From positions 1 to 23,106 of the forward strand of contig JAZQOE010000067.1 of the NCBI GenBank assembly GCA_045627705.1: a stretch of 23,106 nt of DNA, written 5' to 3'. Within the stretch, counting starts at the first letter, position 1; every line of letters begins with the position of its first letter. Positions 1 to 8,300 of this stretch are shown piece by piece. A model generated the notes under the pieces. That model had not been told where the DNA came from. It saw nothing but the letters and a program-made list of their open reading frames with translations, and made no database searches. The position numbers were made by a program, and so were the translations under genes. This stretch comes from JBMNHG01 sp045627705. GTDB lineage: Bacteria; Verrucomicrobiota; Kiritimatiellia; RFP12; JBMNHG01.

Positions 1-429
1 TAGCGAATTTGAAAATCAAGTCAGTCCGTAGACCGCCTCCACGATGCGTACTGGCAAGCCCGCTCGGCTTTCAGACGGTCGGCATAAGCGGACGGCAGGG
101 GCGTTCTTCAACAAGCCTCTCACTTTTTTGTCATACACCCACGTCAACTTGCCGAAATCGCTGGCGTGGGCCTGAGATTCGTGCGTGAACTTGAGAGTGG
201 GAAACCAACTTTGCGCATGGACAAGGTCAATATTGTACTTGGCCTTTTTGGCGCTGAATTGGGGCCTGTCCCCATAACAAGGGCTTGTCGGTCTTGCGGG
301 TGAACTAATCTTGAAACTGCCGTCGACAGCGTATCCCGAACTGCCGGAATCTGAACATTTCTGCATGATAATGCAAAGCGCCTTGAATGCTAATTCCTCT
401 AGGGAGTATTCGGTATTTACGATGCTTGA
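1..429. other. Gene-poor left edge
   Basis: I see no convincing gene in this stretch. A 116-codon minus-strand frame (16-366) is open, but it has no Shine-Dalgarno sequence before its ATG, I recognise nothing in its product, and it reads straight through a REP-like repeat copy at 261-273. It is therefore probably chance or a decayed remnant. The bases just below the kdsB stop (370-429) show no clear hairpin-plus-T-run terminator. The composition is less GC-rich than the neighbouring kdsB gene. Confidence 0.5.
261..273 (+). repeat. REP-like short repeat, copy A
   Basis: GGGGCCTGTCCCC is a near-palindrome sharing the CTGTCCC core with copies near 5276, 16359 and 22033. It is followed by ATAACA, where copy B has TTTAACA. 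It is the most diverged of the four copies. No transposase gene is visible in the window. Confidence 0.45.
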
Positions 430-1170
430 TTAGGTCCGCGCCTTGAGGAGTGCTTCGACTTTGACGGCATCTTCGGGGGTATCGACGCCGACACCGGCCT
501 GGGAGGTGCGGAGGACTGCGATACGCGCACCCATGTAGAGTGCGCGGAGCTGTTCAAGCGACTCCGTCTTTTCGAGTGCGCAGGGCGACTCGGCGACCAT
601 CTTGCGAAGGAACTCCCCGCGGTATGCGTAGATGCCGATGTGGCGGAGATAAAGCCCCGAAGAAAGATCGGGATCGCCATCGCGGCGGCAGGGAATCGGC
701 AGACGCGAGAAGTAGAGCGCGCCATCATCGCGGTCAACCACGACCTTCACCACCGAGCGGGCGGCGAGGTCTTCCATCGTCGTAATCGGCGTGGCGGCGG
801 TCGCCATCGACCAACGGGAATCGGAGGCGAGCTTGTCGGCAAGCGCGTCGATCAAATCCGGATCGATTAGCGGTTCATCGCCTTGGATGTTGATTACGAT
901 GTCATCTGGCTGGGGATTCGCGGCGCATGCGACGCGATCGGTGCCAGATGGAAGATCGGAGGGCGTCATCGCCGCAGTCGCGCCCGCGGTGCGCGCCGCC
1001 TCGGCAATGCGTTCGTCGTCGGTGGCCACGATTACATCATCCAGCCGCTTGGCGCGCTTCACCGCATCTACAACCCATGCGACCAACGGACGCCCGCAAA
1101 TCGGGTGGAGGCTCTTGCCGGGGAAACGCGTCGATCCATAGCGTGAAGGGATAACTCCAAGGATTCTCAT
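430..1170 (-). CDS. kdsB: 3-deoxy-manno-octulosonate cytidylyltransferase (CMP-Kdo synthetase)
   Basis: The enzyme activates Kdo with CTP to give CMP-Kdo, the donor for the inner core of lipopolysaccharide, in the cytoplasm. The 246-residue product has the normal length for KdsB. The N-terminal nucleotide-binding signature IPSRYGSTRFPGKSL is at residues 7-21, the metal/substrate loop QGDEP at 96-100, and the family ending GVDTPEDAVKVEAL is close to the C terminus. The ATG at 1170 follows an AAAGGAAAG ribosome-binding site about 6 bases upstream. It is the last gene of the alaS-kdsD-methyltransferase-kdsB unit, 54 bases after the methyltransferase stop. KdsD, which starts the same pathway, is two genes upstream, which supports a Kdo role over another sugar cytidylyltransferase. 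Confidence 0.97.
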   Translation of the reverse strand: MRILGVIPSRYGSTRFPGKSLHPICGRPLVAWVVDAVKRAKRLDDVIVATDDERIAEAARTAGATAAMTPSDLPSGTDRVACAANPQPDDIVINIQGDEPLIDPDLIDALADKLASDSRWSMATAATPITTMEDLAARSVVKVVVDRDDGALYFSRLPIPCRRDGDPDLSSGLYLRHIGIYAYRGEFLRKMVAESPCALEKTESLEQLRALYMGARIAVLRTSQAGVGVDTPEDAVKVEALLKART

Positions 1171-1224
1171 GGTCTTTCCTTTTTAGTCGAATGGCCGTAT
1201 CGCGCGCGAAGCGCTTCAAAGTGT

Positions 1225-2085
1225 TCAGTTCGGACGCCAGATCGCCCAGTTGCCGTTGGGGAGCGGAAGGACATCCTTGCCGCCCGTGAGGAACATTTCG
1301 CCGCCTTCGGTCCTGCCTCTGCCGATCGTCTCCGAAAGAAGATTGCAAAGCACTCCAGGCGAAAAGCCCGGAGTGTGCGACGTAAGCAGCACGAAAAGCG
1401 GCTCCTGCGAAAGTACCGCGGCGCATTCGCGAAGGGTCTCGAGCAAGTCGCGCTCGATCTTGTAGAGTTCGCCATGCTTGCCGCGACCGAACGATGGAGG
1501 ATCGAGCATGATGGCGTCGTAGCGGCGGCCACGGCGGATTTCGCGCCCGAGGAATTTGCGCACGTCATCGACAATCCATCTGACCGGCGCACTTTCGAGT
1601 CCGTTGAGCGCGGCGTTTTCCCGCGCCCAGTCAACCATGCCGCGAGCGGCGTCGAGATGACACGCCTCGCAGCCCGATCGCGCCATCGCGAGTGTCGCCC
1701 CGCCCGAATATGCGAAGAGGTTGAGTGCGCTCGGAACGTTTCCGCCACTCGCGGCGCGCTGTTTTTTCGCGGCTGAAAGCTCGGCCGTGATCTTGTCCCA
1801 TAGCGCGCGCGTTTCGGGAAATACGCCGAGATGGCCGAAATCGGTCGCCGCGAGTTTCATCCTGATGCCGTTGATCGGCACTATCCACGAGGCGGGAAGA
1901 CGCGAGCGGCCGTTCCAGTTCAAACCGTTTTCGCGATCGAAGGTCGCGGTGGCGCGGGACCAAAGTTCGGGACGGCGCGGCGCCCAGACGGCCTGGGCGC
2001 ATGGGCGGGCGAGAGTGACGGCGCCAAAGCGCTCGAGCTTTCGTCCGTCGCCGCTGTCCAGCAGCTCGTATTCGTTTTCCTGCAT
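1225..2085 (-). CDS. Class I SAM-dependent methyltransferase (RlmI/RlmK-like)
   Basis: This is a 286-residue Rossmann-fold methyltransferase. The SAM-binding motif I, LNLFAYSGGAT, is at residues 121-131. A catalytic-loop DPPSFGRG is at 195-202, the form found in the RlmI/RlmL-K group of 23S rRNA methyltransferases. An N-terminal beta-rich part carries GLNWNGRSRLP (54-64). No PUA domain is present, so it is shorter than RlmI (about 396 residues), and assignment to a particular rRNA base would be a guess. Its start lies 17 bases after the kdsD stop, and the Shine-Dalgarno sequence there is weak, so translation may depend on the upstream gene. Between kdsD and kdsB it is co-transcribed with Kdo genes but has no evident role in Kdo synthesis. 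Confidence 0.85.
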   Translation of the reverse strand: MQENEYELLDSGDGRKLERFGAVTLARPCAQAVWAPRRPELWSRATATFDRENGLNWNGRSRLPASWIVPINGIRMKLAATDFGHLGVFPETRALWDKITAELSAAKKQRAASGGNVPSALNLFAYSGGATLAMARSGCEACHLDAARGMVDWARENAALNGLESAPVRWIVDDVRKFLGREIRRGRRYDAIMLDPPSFGRGKHGELYKIERDLLETLRECAAVLSQEPLFVLLTSHTPGFSPGVLCNLLSETIGRGRTEGGEMFLTGGKDVLPLPNGNWAIWRPN

Positions 2086-2102
2086 TGCGGGATGCCTGCG
2101 GG

Positions 2103-3098
2103 CTAGAGGATCTTGAAGCGTGGAAGATCCTGGATGTCGATGCAGCCGACGAGCTTGCCGGCTTCATCGGCGACTGGCACATCGTCGATCTTGTGCGTTT
2201 CGAGGATGCGCAGCACATCGACCGCCATCTGCGTATCGCGCACGCGGATCGGATTCGCGGTCATGAACTCTGAAATCGGACGCATCAGGATATCGCCGCC
2301 ATGCGCTGCAAGGCCGCGGCGCAAGTCGCCATCGGTGAAGATGCCGAGGAGCATGCCATCGGCGGAAGCGACGCACGCGGAACCGGATTTCGCGGATGTC
2401 ATCGCGAACATCGCCTGCTCGACCGTTGCATCGGCATCGACGCGCGCAAGGTGCTCGCCTGTGCGCATGATGTCCGAGGCGCGCGTGAGGAGCGCGCGGC
2501 CGATTGCGCCGGCCGGATGGAAACGCGCATAGTCCTCGCGCTTGAAATCGCGGGCGAGCATAAGCACCATCGCAATGGCGTCGCCGATAGCGAGCGTCGC
2601 GGTCGTGCTGGTCGTCGGGGCGAGATTGAATGGACACGCCTCGCGCCCGACCTTGATTTCGACCGCGATATCGGAGCAAGTCCCGAGCGAACTCGCGGTG
2701 TTGCCGGTAAGGGCGACGATCGGCGCACCGAGACGGCGCACGGCCGGGATAACTCGCAGCAGTTCCTCGGATTCTCCGGAGAAACTGATCGCGATCACGG
2801 CGTCGTCAGGGCCGACCATGCCGAGGTCGCCGTGCATCGCCTGCATCGGATTGAGCATGACGGACTGCGATCCCGTGCTGGCCAAAGTGGCGGCGATCTT
2901 CTCCGCGATGTGGAGCGACTTGCCAACGCCGGTAACGACGATCTTGCCGCCGGCCTTCGTCTTTTCGAGGAACATCCCGACCGCCTCGACGAACGAATCG
3001 CCGAGGGCGTCGCGCGAAGTCTGGAGACCCGCGATCTCGATGTCCATCACTTCCCGCGCGCGGGCGAGCCAGGCGGTCTTGTCCATTGCGATCCCCAT
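2103..3098 (-). CDS. kdsD: Arabinose-5-phosphate isomerase, KpsF/GutQ family
   Basis: It interconverts D-ribulose-5-P and D-arabinose-5-P, the first committed step to Kdo. The 331-residue product has the full family architecture. An SIS sugar-isomerase domain carries GVGKSLHIAEKIA from residue 57, ISFSGESEE at 104-112 and CPFNLAPTTSTTATL near 155-169. Two CBS domains follow (about 205-262 and 272-328). K60, E112, E153 and H194 sit one residue beyond the catalytic candidates I recall for E. coli KdsD (K59, E111, E152, H193). Two starts are possible: ATG at 3098, 3 bases after the alaS stop, or ATG at 3086, which has a GGGG Shine-Dalgarno sequence just upstream and may be the true one. It is tightly coupled to alaS. 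The genomic link to kdsB argues for KdsD rather than the sorbitol-linked paralogue GutQ. Confidence 0.95.
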   Translation of the reverse strand: MGIAMDKTAWLARAREVMDIEIAGLQTSRDALGDSFVEAVGMFLEKTKAGGKIVVTGVGKSLHIAEKIAATLASTGSQSVMLNPMQAMHGDLGMVGPDDAVIAISFSGESEELLRVIPAVRRLGAPIVALTGNTASSLGTCSDIAVEIKVGREACPFNLAPTTSTTATLAIGDAIAMVLMLARDFKREDYARFHPAGAIGRALLTRASDIMRTGEHLARVDADATVEQAMFAMTSAKSGSACVASADGMLLGIFTDGDLRRGLAAHGGDILMRPISEFMTANPIRVRDTQMAVDVLRILETHKIDDVPVADEAGKLVGCIDIQDLPRFKIL

Positions 3099-3101
3099 CG
3101 C

Positions 3102-4946
3102 CTACTTTTCGAGAATGGCCTTGATGCGGCGGACGCCGGCGGAAGAGGACTCTTCCTTCTTGATGCGGAAGTGTCCGAGGACGCCGGTGTGCTCGACGTG
3201 TGGACCGGTGCAGACTTCCTTGGAGAAGAAGTCCTCGCGGGTCTTGCCCATCGTGTAAACGGAGAGCTTTTCGTCGGTGTATTTGTTGGAGAAGAGGGCG
3301 GTGGCGCCTGCGGCGCGCGCCTCCTCGAGAGTCATCATGTCGCGGTAAACAGGCAAGTCGGCCTTGATCTGCTCGTTCACGAGATCCTCGACAGCCTTGA
3401 TCTGCTCGGGCGTCATCTTCTCGCCGTGGGTGAAATCGAGGCGGAGGCGCTCGGAGGTGATGTTGGAGCCCTTCTGGTTGCAGTGGTCGCCGAGGACAAT
3501 CTTCAGCGCCTTGTGCAGAAGGTGCGTCGCGGTGTGAAGCGCGGTCGTTTCATCGGAGTGTTCGGCGAGACCGGACTTCGCGGAACCGAGATTCGCGCGG
3601 GAGAGTTCCTGGTGGGCCTTGAATGCCTCGTTGTAGCCGGCGACATCGACGGTGAAACCCTCTTCCTTCGCGAGCTCGACCGTCATCTCGAGCGGGTAGC
3701 CGTAGGTGTCGTAGAGCTTGAACGCCTGCTTGCCGGTGAGCTGCGTGACAGGCACGAACGCGGGATCCTTCGCGGCGCGGAACTCGTTGCCGCGGCGGAT
3801 GCCGGCGATTGTCTTGTCGAACTCGCGCTTGCCGTCGTCGAGCGTCTTGCCAAAGCGCTCTTCCTCGGCGAGGAGTTCCTGGACAATGAAATCGCGCTTT
3901 TCGGCGAGTTCGGGATAGACGTGCTTGTATTCGTTGACGACCACATCGGCCATCGCGCCCGTGAAGCCCTGGGCGATGCCGAGCTTGCGTGCATGGCGGA
4001 CCATCGAGCGGATCAGGCGGCGGAGCACGTAGTTCGCGCCGAGGTTCCCGGGAACCACGCCGCCCTTGGGATCGCCGAGGATGAACGTCGCGGTACGGGA
4101 GTGGTCGGCGATCACGCGGGAAGAGCGGACTTCGTCGCCAACAAACCCGGCCTTGCCCGAAAGCTCGCGGATCTTCGCCATGATGGGCTGGAAGACATCG
4201 GTATCGTAAACCGTGTCGAGACCGTTCATCATGCAGACGGTGCGCTCGATGCCCATGCCAGTATCGACATTGTGGCGTCCGAGCGGCTCGAACTTGCCAT
4301 CGGCGGTCTTGTTGAACTGCATGAAGACATCGTTCCAGATTTCGATGTACTTGCCGCAGTGGCAGCCGGGCCGGCATGCGGGGCCGCACTTCGGCTTGCC
4401 GGTGTCGATGAACATCTCGGTATCGGGGCCGCACGGGCCGGTCTCGCCGGCGGGGCCCCACCAGTTGTCCTCGCGCGGAAGGCGGAAGATGCGCTCGTCC
4501 GGGATGCCGAGCGACTTCCAGATCGCGACGGCCTCTTCATCGGCGGGAATGCCGGGTTCGCCCTCGAAGACCGTCACATTGAGCTGCGCGGGATCGAAGC
4601 CGAGCTTGGTGGTGAGGAACTCGAACGACCAGCTGATTGCTTCCTTCTTGAAGTAGTCGTTGAGCGACCAGTTGCCAAGCATCTCGAAGAAAGTGAGGTG
4701 CGCGGAATCGCCTACCTCGTCGATATCGCCGGTGCGGACGCACTTCTGGACATCTGTGAGGCGCGTTCCGGCGGGATGCTCCTGCTTGCCCATGAGGTAA
4801 GGCACGAGCGGGTGCATTCCGGCGGTGGTGAAAAGGACCGTTGGATCGTTTTCTGGGATGAGCGACGCGCCGGAAATCACGGCATGGCCCTTCGACGCGA
4901 AGAAATCGAGATACATCTGGCGCAGTTTGTCCGCTGTCATCGTCAT
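3102..4946 (-). CDS. alaS: Alanine--tRNA ligase, short form without C-Ala domain
   Basis: It charges tRNA-Ala with alanine. The 614-residue product begins with the class II catalytic domain (YLDFFASKGHAV, FTTAGMHPLVPY, VRTGDIDEVG) and the tRNA-recognition region. It ends with the SAD editing domain, whose zinc ligands are H471 and H475 (HTATH) and C579 and H583 (CTGPH). The protein stops about 30 residues later, so the C-terminal DHHA1/C-Ala domain of typical bacterial AlaS (about 875 residues) is missing. A Cys-rich loop (C187, C191, C195, H196, C197) precedes the conserved YIEIWN stretch and may bind metal. The reading frame stays open up to 5204, but I chose 4946 because AGGGAG lies at 4955-4960 and a promoter at 4997-5025. 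It heads the operon and its stop is 3 bases from the kdsD ATG. Confidence 0.96.
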   Translation of the reverse strand: MTMTADKLRQMYLDFFASKGHAVISGASLIPENDPTVLFTTAGMHPLVPYLMGKQEHPAGTRLTDVQKCVRTGDIDEVGDSAHLTFFEMLGNWSLNDYFKKEAISWSFEFLTTKLGFDPAQLNVTVFEGEPGIPADEEAVAIWKSLGIPDERIFRLPREDNWWGPAGETGPCGPDTEMFIDTGKPKCGPACRPGCHCGKYIEIWNDVFMQFNKTADGKFEPLGRHNVDTGMGIERTVCMMNGLDTVYDTDVFQPIMAKIRELSGKAGFVGDEVRSSRVIADHSRTATFILGDPKGGVVPGNLGANYVLRRLIRSMVRHARKLGIAQGFTGAMADVVVNEYKHVYPELAEKRDFIVQELLAEEERFGKTLDDGKREFDKTIAGIRRGNEFRAAKDPAFVPVTQLTGKQAFKLYDTYGYPLEMTVELAKEEGFTVDVAGYNEAFKAHQELSRANLGSAKSGLAEHSDETTALHTATHLLHKALKIVLGDHCNQKGSNITSERLRLDFTHGEKMTPEQIKAVEDLVNEQIKADLPVYRDMMTLEEARAAGATALFSNKYTDEKLSVYTMGKTREDFFSKEVCTGPHVEHTGVLGHFRIKKEESSSAGVRRIKAILEK

Positions 4947-4954
4947 TGCTGAAA

Positions 4955-4960
4955 CTCCCT
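4955..4960 (-). promoter_or_regulatory. Ribosome-binding site of alaS
   Basis: AGGGAG lies 8 bases before the ATG at 4946 and decides the start within a frame that is open for 86 further codons upstream. Those upstream codons encode nothing resembling AlaS. Confidence 0.8.
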
Positions 4961-4996
4961 GTCTGCTAATGGGAAGGAATCGGATTGAAATCGAAG

Positions 4997-5025
4997 ATTC
5001 TACTCTCTCGCACACGTGCGCGCAA
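4997..5025 (-). promoter_or_regulatory. Sigma70-like promoter for the alaS-kdsD-kdsB operon
   Basis: Read on the minus strand, TTGCGC (5025-5020) and TAGAAT (5002-4997) are separated by 17 bases. The -10 matches the consensus at 5 of 6 positions and the -35 at 3 of 6. The predicted start near 4990 leaves a leader of about 45 bases before the alaS ATG. No other promoter-like site was seen between the genes of this unit. Confidence 0.55.
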
Positions 5026-5275
5026 TGGCGAACGTCCGCTGAAGGGGCACAAGTCGCGGGTCGAATGTCATTGGCGAGGAGTCGTGGTACGCTGGCGACA
5101 GCGATAGGAAGACGCACCCTGTTGGCATGAAGGCCACGAGACCTCGGCAACTGCACGGGACGCGCGGTCCCACATTTGCTGTCGCAGAGCTTTTGGTCGA
5201 TCATGTCGAGATGGTCAATGTGATCGAATTGTTCGACGCGATCGATCTGGCGCTGTTCAGTTATTGAGGAAACGT

Positions 5276-5291
5276 GGCCTGTCCCTTTAAC
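5276..5291 (+). repeat. REP-like short repeat, copy B
   Basis: GGCCTGTCCCTTTAAC. It shares GGCCTGTCCC with copy A and CTGTCCCTTTAA with the reverse complement of copy C. It lies between the alaS promoter and the terminator of the giant gene. Confidence 0.5.
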
Positions 5292-5317
5292 ACACCTAAT
5301 CTTTTTGAAAAATCTAC

Positions 5318-5370
5318 AAAAACGGCGCGCCGCGAAATGGGGGTACCATTCGCCGGCGCCCCGTTTTTTT
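5318..5370 (-). terminator. Rho-independent terminator of the giant secreted-protein gene
   Basis: A long hairpin lies just past the stop codon at 5384. The arms AAAACGGCGCGCCG and CGGCGCCCCGTTTT pair with one mismatch. The loop contains a second small hairpin (AATGG/CCATT). Runs of T flank it on both strands, so it can also act on transcripts arriving from the other side. Confidence 0.8.
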
Positions 5371-5383
5371 CATATTCAGCGAC

Positions 5384-8300
5384 TTACTTCAGCATGAGGA
5401 CCGTGCCGAAACTGACCTTGTCGGACTCGTAGCAGCCAAGGTCGACCGTCGCGGTCTCGGTGCCGGGGAGGGCGACACGGATGCGCGGCGCCCCGGCGAG
5501 GTCGTAGTCGCCCAGGACATTGGCGTTGTCGCCGGCGTCGAGCGCGGGGCTGCCGGAACGCAGGTGCGCGTCGAGCTTCGAGACATCCGCCTCGGTCTCC
5601 GGGTCGTACGAGAGCGCGCCGCGAAGGAGCGGATCCTTCTCGATCACGTTCGTCTTCGTCCCGGTGAAGTCCTGGACTCCATCGGGCGTGTTCCAGACGA
5701 TCGTATCGGTAAGGTACACGGGCTTGCTGCTGTGCCACGCCACGTCGGTGCGGCCACCGAGGTCCCAGCGCACGAAGCTGATCGCGCCGTTGCCGGCCAG
5801 GATCGAGTTGTAGATGACGCAGGTCACGTCGAAGCAGTTGAAGCCGCCGCTGCAGCCGGTGACGGTGCAGTTGCGGATGTATGCGGTCGGGCTTCCGGAA
5901 CCGTCGAACAAGCCTGCGTTGTTGTCGCAGCCCGCGATCAGCGAGTTGTCGATCTCAGCGCCGCCGTAGCAGATTGTCATGAGCGAACCGCCGTCGCAGT
6001 CGAGGAACTCGCAGCGGTCGGCCGTGACCTTGCCGCCGGCGCGGAGGTAGGCGATCGCGCCCGCGTAGGCGTCGCTCAGGTACTGGCCGAGCGAGGTGCA
6101 ATTCGTGAAGACGCAGTCCTGATAGTCGAAGTAGACCGTCGGCGTGCCGAGGCCGGACACCATGCTGATGCCGAGGCCCCAGTTGCTGTCGATGTCCTCG
6201 AACCGGCAGCGGCGCGCGTTGAAGACGTCCGCATTGTTGAGCGCGCCATACACGCCTACCACGGCGGCCACGCGGCTGATGCCATCGAACGCGCAGTCCT
6301 CGGCAGTGGCGACCGCGTTGTCCTGGAGCTGGATCGCGCCGCCGGCATTGTAGTTCGTCGTCGCCTGCGTGAAGAGGACGTTCTTGAACGTCACCTCGGC
6401 GCCGTCGAGGCGGACCGCGGAGTCCGCCGTGTCGCGGATGGCGACATTTTCGACGGAGGAAGATTCGCCGTTGAGGTAGTACAGGACGCGGCCGACCTCG
6501 TCTCCGCCGGTGATGACGTGCGCCGCGCGGTCGGTGTCGCCGGACGGGTTCCAGCCAACGAGCTTGACGTCGCCGGGCTGCAGCGGGAAGGTCTCGGTCG
6601 AAGGCGAGTAGGTGCCGGGGAGCAGGCGGACTTCCTCGCCGGGCTTGAGGAGCGACGCCGCGAAGCCGATGGTCTTCAGCGGGTTCTCGACGGTGCCGGT
6701 GCCGGTTTCGTCGTCGCCGTTCTCTGGATCGACCGCCAGCCAGCCGGGATAGCCGACGAACGCGAGCGTCACGCTGTCGCTGCCGGTCTCGGCGAAGGTC
6801 GCGCCGGCCGTTAGGGTCGCGCTGTTCACGCCGAGGCCCGCGGTCACGCGGAGCACGCCGTCGGACACGGAGGAACCCTTGAGGATGACCTGCTCGCCGC
6901 CGGCCCAGGCGATCGAGCTGGTGCCGTCGCCGGAGACCGCGACGTCGGTGATCGCGACATCGGCGGGCGCGACCGCGCCAGCGAGGGCGAGCGAAACCGG
7001 GATGTCGATGGTGTCGCCCTGCGAGATGAAACGGCGGTGGTCGCCGCCAACAGTCACGACCAGATCGTCCATGAACACGTCGTAGACCGCGGGGCGGATG
7101 GCGGCGGGATCGGCGGCGTCCGAGATCGTGATGCGGGCGAAGGTGTTCGCGGAGTCGAGCACGCGGAAGTGGAGGGTCGCGGTGTCGGAGCCGGACGCGA
7201 ACGAGAGCGTTGCGTCGCCCTCGAGGCCGTCGCCGTACGCGACGTTCGCGGTGACAGCGTCGCTTCCGGCGAACGGCGAAATGCCGACGGGAATCTCGTA
7301 TGAAACGCGGCGGAAGCCGGCGATCCTGCCGTCGAATGGGACGGTGAAGGCCGGGGCCGGGGAAGCGTGGAAGAGCGACTCGTAGCAGCCGAGGTCGACG
7401 GCGGCGGAGTTGTCGCCGTCGTTGTCCCTGACGCGGGCGTTGCCATCGTGATCCGTGTCCGTGCTCACGTAGAACTCGTCGCCAGCGTCGATCGCGGGCG
7501 AGTACGGGCGCGGGCGGGCGTCGAACGCGGGATCGTCGAAATCGGCCTCGATGTTCTCGAGAATCGGGTCGACATCGAAGGTCACGTTGGCGCTGTTGAC
7601 AGTGTTGTAGCCTTCGCCGAGGCCGGTATCCCAGACCAGCGTGTTGACGAGCGTGAGACCGGCCGGGTTGCCGGTGCGTCCGCCGTCTAACGGCGACGTG
7701 AACGAGAGGCGTCCGTTGCGCGCGATGATGCTGTTTGAGATGCGTGTCGTGACGCCGCGGTTCGAGAAGCCGCCGGTGCCGCCGATGAAGGTGCAGTTCT
7801 CGATGCTGACGAACTTGCCGGCCGTGTAGCCGTGGAACTCGCCTTCGTGGCCGATATTGTCCACGAACAGCGAGTTGCGGATCCTCGCCGTGTTGTCGCC
7901 GGGGTAGCCGACGCCGAAGAGGTCGCCGCCATCGTTGCCGAGGAAGGTGCAGCGGTCGATGTCCATGAAGAACGGATTGTTGCCGTCGCCCGTGATGTAG
8001 ATGATGGCGGAATAGGCGCCGTCGTGCGGGAAGCTGTCGTTCGCCCAGTTGCGGACGAAGCGGCAGTCGCGCATCATAGCGTGGGCGGCCTGGCTACCAT
8101 CCATCGCGATGGTAGCGAAGATGTTGGTGTTACCCTCGAACAGGCAGCCGTCAAGGGTGGTGGCGGGCGCATAGCCGCGGTTGCGGATCACGGAGTGGCG
8201 CTTCATGCCGACGAACGTGCAGTCCTTGAACGCGAGGTCGCTGCCGTTGTCGGCGGAGACCGCGCCGTCCCAGTACCATGCGTACCACTCGGCGGACTGG

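Larger units (their letters stand above)
4947..5316. other. Intergenic region upstream of alaS
   Basis: It contains the alaS ribosome-binding site and promoter and one REP-like repeat copy. A 46-codon plus-strand frame (5127-5267) ends 8 bases before the repeat. Its product is unrecognised, though its second half could be an amphipathic helix. It has no good Shine-Dalgarno sequence, so I do not call it a gene. Confidence 0.5.

Noticed and set aside
16..366. 116-codon minus-strand frame at the left edge
   Set aside because: No ribosome-binding site, no recognisable product, and it runs through a REP-like repeat; probably chance or a decayed remnant.
2301..4952. 883-codon plus-strand frame antisense to alaS and kdsD
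   Set aside because: Mirror frame of GC-rich genes; the product is charged and low-complexity without domains, while the other strand encodes clear AlaS and KdsD.
5127..5267. 46-codon plus-strand frame ending beside repeat copy B
   Set aside because: Product not recognised and no ribosome-binding site; the second half looks helical but that is not enough to call a gene.
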